NCBI RefSeq assembly: GCF_003402535.2
Contig: NZ_AP025171.1
Coordinates: forward strand, 2,790,001-2,854,000
Length of the DNA: 64,000 nucleotides
Direction of reading: 5' to 3'
DNA from: Cupriavidus sp. P-10
GTDB lineage: Bacteria > Pseudomonadota > Gammaproteobacteria > Burkholderiales > Burkholderiaceae
Positions 36,331-44,354 of the stretch are shown in pieces. The position numbers were made by a program, and so were the translations under genes. The notes beneath the pieces were generated by a model, which saw only the letters and a program-made list of their open reading frames with translations, was not told where the DNA came from and did not search any database. The stretch's first letter is position 1. Every line of letters starts with the position of its first letter.

Positions 36331-36389
36331 GCGGGAGTGGGAGCGGTGGGCGCGGTGGGGGTTGGAGGCGGCAGCCATGGAGGGACGGC

Positions 36390-36411
36390 ATTGTCCCACA
36401 GTGTGGACAAT
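36390..36411. promoter_or_regulatory. Operator candidate ATTGTCC-N8-GGACAAT
   Basis: A perfect 7-bp inverted repeat lies 60 bp upstream of the LysR start and 145 bp upstream of the oxygenase gene. The layout matches an autoregulated LysR divergent promoter. A possible -35/-10 pair for the oxygenase gene (TTGGAT, 17 bp, ATCGAT) lies at about 36475-36503. Confidence 0.6.
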
Positions 36412-36556
36412 AGCGCCGATCAATGCAAATGCCCCGCTGCGGCGGCCCCGTCGACGCAAATACACCTTGAGAACTTGGATGTAAACGCTCTAAAACAATC
36501 GATACGGTGCAGTGCCTGCAATCCGACGCCCGCCAAGAATCCAGGAGACCCGCGCC

Positions 36557-37960
36557 ATGACCCAGACCTTCCCGCCCCTGGCCTGCCTGGCCGGCAATTT
36601 CGCCCCGATCCTGATGGAGTGCGATGCGCACGACCTGCCGGTCAGCGGCGAGCTGCCGCGCGCGCTGCACGGCACGCTCTACCGCAACGGCCCGAATCCG
36701 CAGCACGCGCCGCGCGACGACCACTACCACTGGTTTATCGGCGACGGCATGGTGCATGCCTTCCATATCGAGGACGGCCGCGTGCGTTACAACAACCGCT
36801 GGGTGCGCACCAACAAGTTCGAGCGCGAACGCGCCGCGGGACGCGCGCTGTTCGGCAGCTGGGGCAACCCCGCCACCACCGATGCCTCGGTGCAGGGGCA
36901 GGAAGACGGTGTCGCCAACACGCATATCGTCTGGCACGCCAACCGGCTGCTGGCACTGGAAGAAGCCGACCTGCCGGTCGAAATGGATCCGCACACCCTT
37001 GCCACGCGCGGCAACTGCACCTTCGGCGGCGAACTGGCGGGTGCGTTCACCGCGCATCCAAAGATCGATCCGGTCACCGGCGAGATGGTGTTCTTCGCCT
37101 ATGCCGCCGCCGGCCCCTTCACGGCGACGATGCGCTATGGCGTGGTCGATGGCGATGGCCGCCTGGCGCGGCTGGAACACTTTGAGGCGCCCTATGCCAG
37201 CATGGCCCACGACTTCATGGTGACGCAGCGGCATGTGCTGTTTCCGGTGATGCCGCTGACCGGCAGCATGGCGCGCGCCAGGCGCGGCGAGCCTGCCTAT
37301 GCGTGGGAACCGCAGATGGGCACGCATATCGGCATCCTGCCGCGCGGCGGCAGCGTGGCTCAGATGCGCTGGTTCCGCGGCGAGGCATGCTACGTGTTCC
37401 ACGTGATGAACGCGTGGGACGACGGCGAGCGCATTGTCGCCGACGTGATGGAATACCCGCGTGCACCGTTGTTCGGCGCCGCGGAGGGCGCGGACAATCG
37501 CGCACGGCTGTGCCGCTGGACCTTCGACCTCGGCGGCAATACCGACACCTTCACGCGCGCCTGGGTCGACGACATGCCGGGTGAATTCCCGCGCATCGAC
37601 GAGCGCTTTGCCACGCTGCCCTGCCGCCATGGCTACTTCGCCTCGCGCCAGCATGACGCCAGCGTTCCCGGCACCTACGACACGCTGGTGCACCTGGACC
37701 TGCGTACCGGCGCGCGGCGCAAACATGCATTGCCGGCCGGCGACCTGGTGTCCGAACCGGTCTTCGTGCCGCGCGCGCCGGACAGCGCCGAAGGCGACGG
37801 CTGGCTGCTGGCTACCGTCTATCGCGGTGGCGAGCATCGCAGCGACCTGGCGGTCTATGACGCCGCTGCCATCGAGGCCGGCCCGGTTGCGCTGGCACAC
37901 CTGTCGCATCGCGTGCCGTTCGGCTTCCACGGCAGCTGGCGGTGCGCCGCGCAGCCCTGA
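36557..37960 (+). CDS. Carotenoid-cleavage-type oxygenase (CCD family)
   Basis: This 467-residue non-heme iron oxygenase of the retinal-pigment/CCD beta-propeller family has four conserved His iron ligands at His167 (AHPKI), His218 (AHDF), His282 (FHVMN) and His458 (FHGSW). The family splits C=C bonds of carotenoids, but bacterial members also act on stilbenes and lignin-derived compounds such as isoeugenol. No carotenoid synthesis genes are near. A zinc alcohol dehydrogenase, convergent downstream, would suit oxidation of an aldehyde or alcohol product. AGGAGA precedes the ATG. Confidence 0.92.
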   Translation: MTQTFPPLACLAGNFAPILMECDAHDLPVSGELPRALHGTLYRNGPNPQHAPRDDHYHWFIGDGMVHAFHIEDGRVRYNNRWVRTNKFERERAAGRALFGSWGNPATTDASVQGQEDGVANTHIVWHANRLLALEEADLPVEMDPHTLATRGNCTFGGELAGAFTAHPKIDPVTGEMVFFAYAAAGPFTATMRYGVVDGDGRLARLEHFEAPYASMAHDFMVTQRHVLFPVMPLTGSMARARRGEPAYAWEPQMGTHIGILPRGGSVAQMRWFRGEACYVFHVMNAWDDGERIVADVMEYPRAPLFGAAEGADNRARLCRWTFDLGGNTDTFTRAWVDDMPGEFPRIDERFATLPCRHGYFASRQHDASVPGTYDTLVHLDLRTGARRKHALPAGDLVSEPVFVPRAPDSAEGDGWLLATVYRGGEHRSDLAVYDAAAIEAGPVALAHLSHRVPFGFHGSWRCAAQP

Positions 37961-37965
37961 GACAA

Positions 37966-38024
37966 GCGCTTACCCGACGCTTAGCCGAACGCTTACCCGA
38001 ACACTTACCCCAAACACCTACTCG
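37966..38024. repeat. About five degenerate 12-bp units (consensus ACGCTTACCCGA)
   Basis: The tandem array fills the gap between two convergent genes: it starts just after the oxygenase stop (37958-37960) and runs over the alcohol dehydrogenase stop at 38018-38020. Units drift toward the right end. Confidence 0.85.
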
Positions 38025-39103
38025 AACAGGATTACCGAACGCGCCAGCTCGCCACGGCGCAGTTCGTCGAAGGCATCGTTGATGCGCTCCAGCGGCAGGC
38101 GCTGCGCGATCAGCTCGTCCAGGTGCAGCCTGCCGGCCATGTAGAAATCGACCATGCGCGGCATGTCCACCGGGAAGCGGTTCGAGCCCATCAGCGAGCC
38201 CTGGATGCGCTTCTCGGCGAGGAAGTCGCTGCCCTTCAGTTCGATCTTGACGCCCGGCGCGATCATGCCGATCACGGTGGCCGTGCCGCCGCGGTGCAGC
38301 ATGGCAAAGGCCTGCTCGGTGGTCTGCTTCAGGCCGATGGCCTCGAAGGCGTGATGCACGCCGCCGCCGGTCAGCGCGCGCACGGCATCGGGCACGTCGG
38401 CATTGCCGGCATCGATCACGTCGGTGGCGCCGAACTTGCGCGCCAGTTCCAGCTTGGCCGGCACGCGGTCGATGGCGATGATGCGGCCGGCGCCGGCTAT
38501 CGCGGCACTGTTGACCGTGGCAAGGCCAATGCCGCCGCAGCCGATCACGGCCACGGTCTCGCCCGGCTGCACCCTGGCGGTGTGGATCACTGCGCCCATG
38601 CCGGTGGTGACGGCGCAGCCGATCAGCGCGGCGCGGTCCAGCGGCATGTCGCGGCGGATCGCCACCAGCGCGTGTTCGTGGATCAGCATCTGCTCGGCAA
38701 AGGCCGACAGGTTCAGGAACTGGTTCATGGGTCCGCCCTGCCGTGCCGTCAGGCGCGGCTCCTCGCCTTCCCGGCGGCGGGTATCGGGCTCGACGCACAG
38801 TGACAGGTGCCCCGTCAGGCAATGCTCGCAATGGCCGCAGTACGCCGACAGGCAGGTGATGACGTGGTCGCCGGGCCTGACCGTGCGCACCTCGGCGCCA
38901 ACCTGCTCGACCACGCCGGCGGCCTCGTGTCCCAGGATGGCCGGCATCGGGTACGGATAGGCACCGTCCAGGAAATGCAGGTCAGAGTGGCAGACGCCCA
39001 CGGCAGCGGTGCGCACCAGCACTTCGCGCGGGCCGGGCTTGCCGATGGCAACGTCTTCGATCACAAGCGGGGTCTTGGGTTGATGCAGGACGGCGGCTTT
39101 CAT
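38018..39103 (-). CDS. Zinc-dependent alcohol dehydrogenase (class III-like MDR)
   Basis: This 361-residue enzyme has catalytic zinc ligands in GVCHSDLHF and GHEAAG, the structural zinc cluster CGHCEHCLTGHLSLC and a coenzyme site VIGCGGIGL. The start at 39103 follows AGGAG. It resembles bacterial NDMA/benzyl- or aryl-alcohol-type dehydrogenases (EC 1.1.1). It could handle products of the facing oxygenase, although no shared promoter links them. Confidence 0.9.
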   Translation of the reverse strand: MKAAVLHQPKTPLVIEDVAIGKPGPREVLVRTAAVGVCHSDLHFLDGAYPYPMPAILGHEAAGVVEQVGAEVRTVRPGDHVITCLSAYCGHCEHCLTGHLSLCVEPDTRRREGEEPRLTARQGGPMNQFLNLSAFAEQMLIHEHALVAIRRDMPLDRAALIGCAVTTGMGAVIHTARVQPGETVAVIGCGGIGLATVNSAAIAGAGRIIAIDRVPAKLELARKFGATDVIDAGNADVPDAVRALTGGGVHHAFEAIGLKQTTEQAFAMLHRGGTATVIGMIAPGVKIELKGSDFLAEKRIQGSLMGSNRFPVDMPRMVDFYMAGRLHLDELIAQRLPLERINDAFDELRRGELARSVILFE

Positions 39104-39211
39104 AACGCTCCTTTGCGGCGGGCGTGCCGGGGCGGCACAGTGCAATGAAGCCAAAAACCATATCCGCAATCCATGGTTCAGGGAAGGCGCATGGCAGCAG
39201 CGCCACGATGT

Positions 39212-40864
39212 TTACAACTCTTCCTTGATCGGGAGCACACGCAGCACGCCGATGCCCAGATGTTGCAGCGCACCCATGCCCGGCTCGCTGTCATAGGTGG
39301 TGAGCTGCCCGCTCTCGCGCGTGGTCCACGTCAGGCGTGCGTTGTTACCGTCTGCATCGGTGCGCACGCCGATGCGGTAGGCCATGTCGAGCAGGCCGTC
39401 CTCGGTGGACTTGATCATGCGCTCGGCCAGTGCCGGGCTGTCTAGCACGATCCCCATCTCGGTGTTCAGCTTGGCCGAGCGCGGATCCATGTTGAGCGAG
39501 CCGATGAACACCAGGCGCCGGTCGACGATGTAGTTCTTGGCGTGCAGGCTGGCGCGGCTCGACGACATCCAGGAGCGCGAGCGCGAACCCTTGGCGGCCT
39601 TGCCGCGCTGCGCCAGCTCGGCATTGGCGCTGGGCTTGAGTTCATACAGCTCGATGCCGGCGGCCACCAGTGCCTGACGGTGCGGGGCATAGCCCGCATG
39701 TACGGCGCTGACATCGGTGGCGGCGAAGGAATTGGTCAGGATGCGCACGCGGATGCCGCGCTTTGCCAGCGCGATCAGCCAGGCCTCGCCGTCGTCGTCG
39801 GGGACGAAGTATGGCGAGATCAGCAGGACTTCCTTCTGCGCGCCGCTGATCATCTTCTCCAGGCGGGCGGTGGCATGGCCGGGTTCGTCATGGGTCTGGT
39901 GGGTGATCTTGGCGGCCTTGTCCGAGACCACCGTGGCCTTGCCGGTGTAGGCCGGCATATGACCGCTTTCGATGCCCTTGGCCAGGCCCGAATCGAGCAG
40001 TTCCTGCACATACTGGCTGGCCTTGGCCTGGTCGCCACGCGCTTCGAGCCGCTTGCGCAGGTTGCGCATTTCCACCGGCGCCTCCTTGCCCTCGGGGATC
40101 AGCGCCACCACCGGGTAAGAAGATTCGTCATTCCAGTATTCATCGAAGACCGCCGAAACCTGCGGCACCGCAGGACCGGCGATCAGCACGTCGAGGTCGC
40201 TGAAATCCATGTCGGTGCGGGCGGAGAAGTAGGCGTCGCCGATATTGCGCCCGCCCACCACCGACATCTGGTTGTCCACGGTCATCGACTTGTTGTGCAT
40301 GCGCCGGTCCAGCCGGCTGAAGTCCCCCAGCAATTCCAGCCAGCGCAGGCTGCGGTTGGCGAACGGGTTGAACAGGCGCACTTCGATATTGGGATGCGAA
40401 TCGACCGCCGACAGGATCTTGTCCAGATCGCCGCCGGTGCGCAGGTCGTCGAGCAGGATGCGCACGCGCACGCCGCGGTCGGCGGCGTCGATGATGTCGC
40501 CCAGCACCGCGGCGCCGGTGCCTGTGGGCTCGAGGATGTAGGTCTGCAGGTCAAGGCTGCGCTGGGCGGCGCGGGCCATCGCCAGGCGCGCGGCCAGCGC
40601 ATCGGGGCCGGACGAGAGCGGGTAGAACAGCGACTCGCCAGGGCGCTGCGCGAGACGCGGAGCCAGTGCCTTGCCCAGTGGCGTGTCGGCGGTGGCGGCC
40701 GGCGCGTTGGACGGCGTGCGTTGCGCCGCTGCCGGCAGGCTGGCGCATCCGGTCAGGAGCATGGCCAGCACCACGGCCAGCGTGATCGCCAGCGGCAGCC
40801 CGCCCAGCGGCAAGCGCTTGCGGCAGGTCTCGAACGGATAGTGGCAGAAGAAAGTCTGGAACAT
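39212..40864 (-). CDS. Phospholipase D-family lipoprotein, cardiolipin-synthase-like
   Basis: This 550-residue protein has two HKD half-sites, HNKSMTVD and HAKNYIVD, each with a downstream Gly-Gly/Gly-Ser and Asn, forming one active site. An N-terminal hydrophobic helix ends in LLTGCAS, a lipobox with Cys40, so it is predicted to be an exported lipoprotein. The family swaps or hydrolyses phosphodiesters, often of phospholipids. The start at 40864 lies in ATGGATG with GGGAG just upstream. Confidence 0.88.
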   Translation of the reverse strand: MFQTFFCHYPFETCRKRLPLGGLPLAITLAVVLAMLLTGCASLPAAAQRTPSNAPAATADTPLGKALAPRLAQRPGESLFYPLSSGPDALAARLAMARAAQRSLDLQTYILEPTGTGAAVLGDIIDAADRGVRVRILLDDLRTGGDLDKILSAVDSHPNIEVRLFNPFANRSLRWLELLGDFSRLDRRMHNKSMTVDNQMSVVGGRNIGDAYFSARTDMDFSDLDVLIAGPAVPQVSAVFDEYWNDESSYPVVALIPEGKEAPVEMRNLRKRLEARGDQAKASQYVQELLDSGLAKGIESGHMPAYTGKATVVSDKAAKITHQTHDEPGHATARLEKMISGAQKEVLLISPYFVPDDDGEAWLIALAKRGIRVRILTNSFAATDVSAVHAGYAPHRQALVAAGIELYELKPSANAELAQRGKAAKGSRSRSWMSSSRASLHAKNYIVDRRLVFIGSLNMDPRSAKLNTEMGIVLDSPALAERMIKSTEDGLLDMAYRIGVRTDADGNNARLTWTTRESGQLTTYDSEPGMGALQHLGIGVLRVLPIKEEL

Positions 40865-41151
40865 CCATGGATCTCCCTGCGCCGGGAAGGCGCTGGCCCG
40901 GGACGCGCCGTGCAGACGACTGCACACGGACTGCATGTGGCGTGCCAGACCCGCTATCACGACAATACACCGCGCAAACAGGTGACGGCAGCGGTGCCAT
41001 TCCTTTCCGCGCGGGGTCGTTGTCCTACATGGCTTGTGCAACGCGACATGGATTGCGTTGCGCGCATGTACTGCGGTTGCATCAAGGTTGCGGCTTTTCC
41101 TGCGCTGCATTTTCTCTTATGATCCGGCCGCGTAGCCGGGCTGTATATACC

Positions 41152-41211
41152 GCCCGGTATGCTGCCCGGTATGCTGCCCGGTATGCTGCCCGGTATGCTG
41201 CCCGGTAGGCC
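41152..41211. repeat. Five tandem 12-bp units GCCCGGTATGCT
   Basis: Four perfect copies and one degenerate copy (GCCCGGTAGGCC). Read in one plus frame they would encode Met-Leu-Pro-Gly repeats, but no ribosome binding site or conserved frame supports translation. Confidence 0.95.
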
Positions 41212-41233
41212 GCCCGACAGCGGCGCCGGTTGC

Positions 41234-41269
41234 GGTACCGACGTGGGTACCGACGGCGGCACCGTCTGT
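41234..41269. repeat. Three 12-bp units, GGTACCGACGTG-like
   Basis: GGTACCGACGTG, GGTACCGACGGC and GGCACCGTCTGT lie in tandem 22 bp after the first array, with the same 12-bp period but a different sequence. Confidence 0.8.
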
Positions 41270-41348
41270 GGCCCCCTCGGCCCGCGTTGCCTCCGCAGGC
41301 GATCCCCGGCATAGTTGCGCGCTTTTGCGCGTCCCGACCCAAGTCCAG

Positions 41349-42875
41349 ATGTCCAGCCAACCTTCCAATTCCGGCGCGCCAGCGCCCACGCTGCGCCGCA
41401 CGCTGCGCGCCCGCCATCTCACCATGATCGCCATTGGCGGCTCGATCGGCACGGGGCTGTTCGTGGCGTCGGGCGCCACCATCGCGCAGGCCGGGCCCGG
41501 CGGCGCGCTGGCCGCCTACATCCTGATCGGCGCGATGGTGTATTTCCTGATGACCAGCCTGGGCGAGCTGGCTGCGTACATGCCGGTATCGGGATCGTTC
41601 GCCACCTACGGCGCGCGCTATGTCGATGAAGGCTTCGGCTTCGCGCTGGGCTGGAACTACTGGTACAACTGGGCGGTGACCATCGCGGTGGAGCTGGCCG
41701 CGGCGCAACTGGTGATGCTGTACTGGTTCCCGGACACGCCCGGCGTGCTGTGGAGCGCCCTGTTCCTCGGGCTGATGTTCGCGCTCAATGCCATCTCGGT
41801 GCGCGGCTTCGGCGAGGCCGAGTACTGGTGCGCGCTGGTCAAGGTGGTGACGGTGATCGCCTTTATCGGCATCGGCACGCTGATGATCTTCGGCATCATG
41901 CGCGGCGACATGCCGGCCACGCACGGCCTGGCCAACCTGACCCTCGGCGATGCGCCCTTCGTCGGCGGGCTGCCGGCGCTGATCGGCGTGGCCATGATCG
42001 CCGGCTTCTCGTTCCAGGGCACCGAGCTGATCGGCGTGGCCGCCGGCGAATCGGCCGACCCGGCGAAGAACATCCCGCGCGCGGTGCGGCAGGTGTTCTG
42101 GCGCATCCTGCTGTTCTATGTGCTGGCGATCCTGATCATCGGCATCCTGATCCCCTACACCGATCCCAGCCTGCTCAAGAATGACGTGCAGACCCTTGGC
42201 GTGAGCCCGTTCACGCTGGTGTTCCGCCATGCCGGCCTGGCCTTTGCCGCCGGCGTGATGAACGCTGTGATCCTGACCGCGGTGCTGTCGGCCGGCAACT
42301 CCGGCATGTACGCATCGACCCGCATGCTCTACAACCTGGCCACCGAAGGACGCGCGCCGCGCATTTTCGCGCGGCTGACGCGCAACGGCGTGCCGCTGAT
42401 GGCGCTGCTGGCGACCACCGCGGTAGGCGCACTGTGCTTCCTCACCTCGCTGTTCGAAAGCAAGTCGGTGTACCTGTGGCTGCTGAACCTGTCGGGCATG
42501 ACCGGCTTTATTGCGTGGCTGGGCATCGCGGTCAGCCACTACCGCTTTCGCAAGGGCTTTGTCGCGCAGGGCCATGACCTGTCGCGCCTGCCCTACCGCT
42601 CGCCGTTCTTCCCCTACGGGCCGATCTTCGCCTTCGCGCTGTGCCTGATCGTCACGCTGGGCCAGAACTACCAGGCCTTCACCAGCGGCAAGATCGACTG
42701 GGTCGGCGTGACCGCCACCTACATCGGCATCCCGATCTTCCTGGCGATCTGGGCGGGCTACCGCATCGTGCGCAAGACCCGCTTCGTGAGCTATGCCGAG
42801 ATGGAATTCCCCGCGCTGCCGGCCGGCGGCAATGGCGCCATCATGCGCGACGCCGCCCCGGTGCCGGGAGAATAA
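41349..42875 (+). CDS. Amino-acid permease, APC superfamily (LysP-like)
   Basis: This 508-residue inner-membrane protein has about 12 helices. The N-terminal signature LTMIAIGGSIGTGLFVASGA and the conserved GFSFQGTELIGVAAGES of the amino-acid transporter family are present, and the C-terminus is short and cytoplasmic. It imports an amino acid with protons; LysP and related basic or aromatic amino-acid permeases are the closest style. A strong terminator follows at 43050. Confidence 0.9.
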   Translation: MSSQPSNSGAPAPTLRRTLRARHLTMIAIGGSIGTGLFVASGATIAQAGPGGALAAYILIGAMVYFLMTSLGELAAYMPVSGSFATYGARYVDEGFGFALGWNYWYNWAVTIAVELAAAQLVMLYWFPDTPGVLWSALFLGLMFALNAISVRGFGEAEYWCALVKVVTVIAFIGIGTLMIFGIMRGDMPATHGLANLTLGDAPFVGGLPALIGVAMIAGFSFQGTELIGVAAGESADPAKNIPRAVRQVFWRILLFYVLAILIIGILIPYTDPSLLKNDVQTLGVSPFTLVFRHAGLAFAAGVMNAVILTAVLSAGNSGMYASTRMLYNLATEGRAPRIFARLTRNGVPLMALLATTAVGALCFLTSLFESKSVYLWLLNLSGMTGFIAWLGIAVSHYRFRKGFVAQGHDLSRLPYRSPFFPYGPIFAFALCLIVTLGQNYQAFTSGKIDWVGVTATYIGIPIFLAIWAGYRIVRKTRFVSYAEMEFPALPAGGNGAIMRDAAPVPGE

Positions 42876-43049
42876 GCGCGGTTCCCGAACGCTTCATGAC
42901 AAGCAGTCAATAAAGCAAACCAGCACAACAACGCCGGAGACCTCGGTCGCCGGCGAGCGGGTGTACGCCACGGACGGCAAGCCCCGAGCGATGGCGCCGC
43001 GCTGCCCCTCTGCGGGCAGCGCGCTATCCGCACGCTATGCTTGAGGCAG

Positions 43050-43082
43050 GCGCGCGGCGCGAAAGCGCCGCGCGCTTTTTTT
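43050..43082 (+). terminator. Strong intrinsic terminator
   Basis: An 11-bp perfect GC stem (GCGCGCGGCGC / GCGCCGCGCGC) with a GAAA loop and seven T residues. It lies 175 bp after the permease stop and 35 bp before the LprI-like gene, so it isolates the two. Confidence 0.92.
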
Positions 43083-43116
43083 GTTTCGACGCCATCCATA
43101 GCCTGAGGACAGCCCG

Positions 43117-43461
43117 ATGCGTAGCCGCCACCGCCTTTTCTCCCTGGCCCTGCTGGGCGCCCTCGCCGTGCCGGCCGCCAGCGCCGCCAGCTTCGACTGC
43201 GGCAAGGCACGCCTGTCCGATGAAATCGCCATCTGCGCGGACCGCTCGCTCAACGACAAGGATGTGGAACTGGCCACCAAGTACAAGCTGCTCAGCGGCC
43301 TGTCCGCCATGGGCGCGCGCGGCACCATGCAGGACCAGCAACGCGCCTGGCTCAAGCTGCGGCGCCAGTGCGGGCGCAATGTCGAATGCCTGAAGCAACG
43401 GTATAACGAGCGGCTGGGGGAGCTGGACAAGGTCTATGAGGGGATTCAGAAGCCGTTGTAG
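43117..43461 (+). CDS. Exported LprI/DUF1311-like protein
   Basis: This 114-residue protein has a signal peptide (MRSRHRLFSLALLGAL, cleaved near ASA) and then FDCGKARLSDEIAICAD, the DUF1311/LprI lysozyme-inhibitor-type motif with paired Cys. Two more Cys (QCGRNVEC) allow two disulfides. LprI-type proteins protect against host or phage lysozymes in some species, but a general envelope role is equally possible here. Confidence 0.82.
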   Translation: MRSRHRLFSLALLGALAVPAASAASFDCGKARLSDEIAICADRSLNDKDVELATKYKLLSGLSAMGARGTMQDQQRAWLKLRRQCGRNVECLKQRYNERLGELDKVYEGIQKPL

Positions 43462-43481
43462 ACAGGCTGGGCCATCGACCA

Positions 43482-43772
43482 TCAGAAGCCCAGTTCGCTG
43501 TGCGAGCCCAGCCGGATCAACTGAAGCGTTCCAGCATCGGGCTTCCGATAGATCAGCAGGAGGTCCGGCCTGACATGGCAGTCCCGGCAGTCCCGCAACG
43601 CGCCGCCCAGGCCGTGGTCGCGGCATCGCGCAGGCAAGGCCTCGTCGCACGCCAGCAATTCGATAATGGCGGAAAGTTCATTTTCCTGGCCCTGCAGCGC
43701 CAATCGGTATGGACCTTTCAGTTCGCGTTTGTAGTCTCGTCTGAACTGGCTCGTCGGTTCAATCATCCTCAT
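43482..43772 (-). CDS. yafQ: YafQ-family toxin (RelE-type mRNA interferase)
   Basis: This 96-residue protein has the YafQ pattern: FRRDYKRELKGPY at the N-terminus, LRDCRDCHVRPDLLLIYRK and a C-terminal LQLIRLGSHSELGF with the catalytic His/Asp/Phe region. YafQ cuts mRNA on the ribosome. Its start overlaps the antitoxin end by 14 bp, so the two are translated together. ATGs at 43772 and 43766 are both possible. Confidence 0.92.
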   Translation of the reverse strand: MRMIEPTSQFRRDYKRELKGPYRLALQGQENELSAIIELLACDEALPARCRDHGLGGALRDCRDCHVRPDLLLIYRKPDAGTLQLIRLGSHSELGF

Positions 43773-44025
43773 CGTTGAGATCCGCCATCAACGCCGCCAC
43801 GGACCCGAATTTGCGCAGGCCGCCGGCCCGCGCTTCTTTCAGCGCTGCAATGGTTGCAGGGTTCGGAGTCATCAGCCCCGAAGGCAAAGCCTGCTCCAGC
43901 GCGATACGGGTCAACAACATGCGAACGGCGTCGGAAACGGTCAGGCCCATCGCTTCCAGCACGGCCGCGGCCTCGTCCTTGATTTGCTGGTCGATCCGGG
44001 TGCGAACGAAGGTCGAGGCGGGCAT
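43759..44025 (-). CDS. dinJ: DinJ/RelB-family antitoxin
   Basis: This 88-residue ribbon-helix-helix protein (TFVRTRIDQQIKDEAAAVLE, then LTVSDAVRMLLTRIA) has an acidic C-terminus (ALMADLNDEDD). It neutralises the toxin and represses its own operon. AGGAG precedes the start. The dyad at 44040-44061 is the likely operator. Confidence 0.92.
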   Translation of the reverse strand: MPASTFVRTRIDQQIKDEAAAVLEAMGLTVSDAVRMLLTRIALEQALPSGLMTPNPATIAALKEARAGGLRKFGSVAALMADLNDEDD

Positions 44026-44039
44026 GGCAGGCTCCTGCG

Positions 44040-44061
44040 GATAATAACGAAGTGGATTATC
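44040..44061. promoter_or_regulatory. Toxin-antitoxin operator GATAAT-N10-ATTATC
   Basis: A 6-bp perfect inverted repeat 15 bp upstream of the dinJ start, AT-rich against the GC-rich background. This is the expected position for an autoregulatory site of a RelB/DinJ antitoxin. Confidence 0.65.
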
Positions 44062-44290
44062 GATTACTTGCCGGGCGGTGGATTTCAGAAAAATCTAACT
44101 CCCGGAAGTACCACAGTGTAGCTCAAACGAGCAACACCCACAGTAGGACTTAATCTCAGCCATGCAAGCACAAGCCACGTTTCGATCACCTGATTGAAAG
44201 AAGTCTTCCCGCTTCGTTGCTTTCTCCACGACACCCTTCCGCCTCGCCTTGACGCCGCCTTTCCGCATGTCCATCATTCCGACTTTTACT
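44062..44290. other. AT-rich spacer between toxin-antitoxin operon and TonB receptor
   Basis: About 230 bp, less GC-rich than its surroundings. A minus-strand open frame with many Cys codons crosses it but lacks a ribosome binding site. Nothing else is recognised. Confidence 0.4.
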
Positions 44291-44311
44291 AAATGCGAAT
44301 TATTCGCATTT
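44291..44311. promoter_or_regulatory. Fur box upstream of TonB receptor
   Basis: Ten-base arms AAATGCGAAT and ATTCGCATTT pair perfectly around one central T. The half-sites follow the AATnATnATT-like spacing of Fur sites in Burkholderiales. It lies 44 bp before the receptor start, in the promoter position, so iron repression is expected. Confidence 0.85.
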
Positions 44312-44354
44312 GTATCAACATTTACATACAGGCCTGCCTGTCTTACCGCCACCC

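Larger units (their letters stand above)
40865..41348. other. 484-bp divergent intergenic region with 12-bp arrays
   Basis: Holds the promoters of the phospholipase-D-type gene (left) and amino-acid permease (right). It contains two 12-bp-period repeat arrays near the permease (41152-41211 and 41234-41269). Open frames through it are repeat-driven and lack start signals. Confidence 0.6.

Noticed and set aside
41159..41290. Met-Leu-Pro-Gly repeat frame before the amino-acid permease
   Set aside because: Arises from the 12-bp array; no start signal and the frame ends without domain content.
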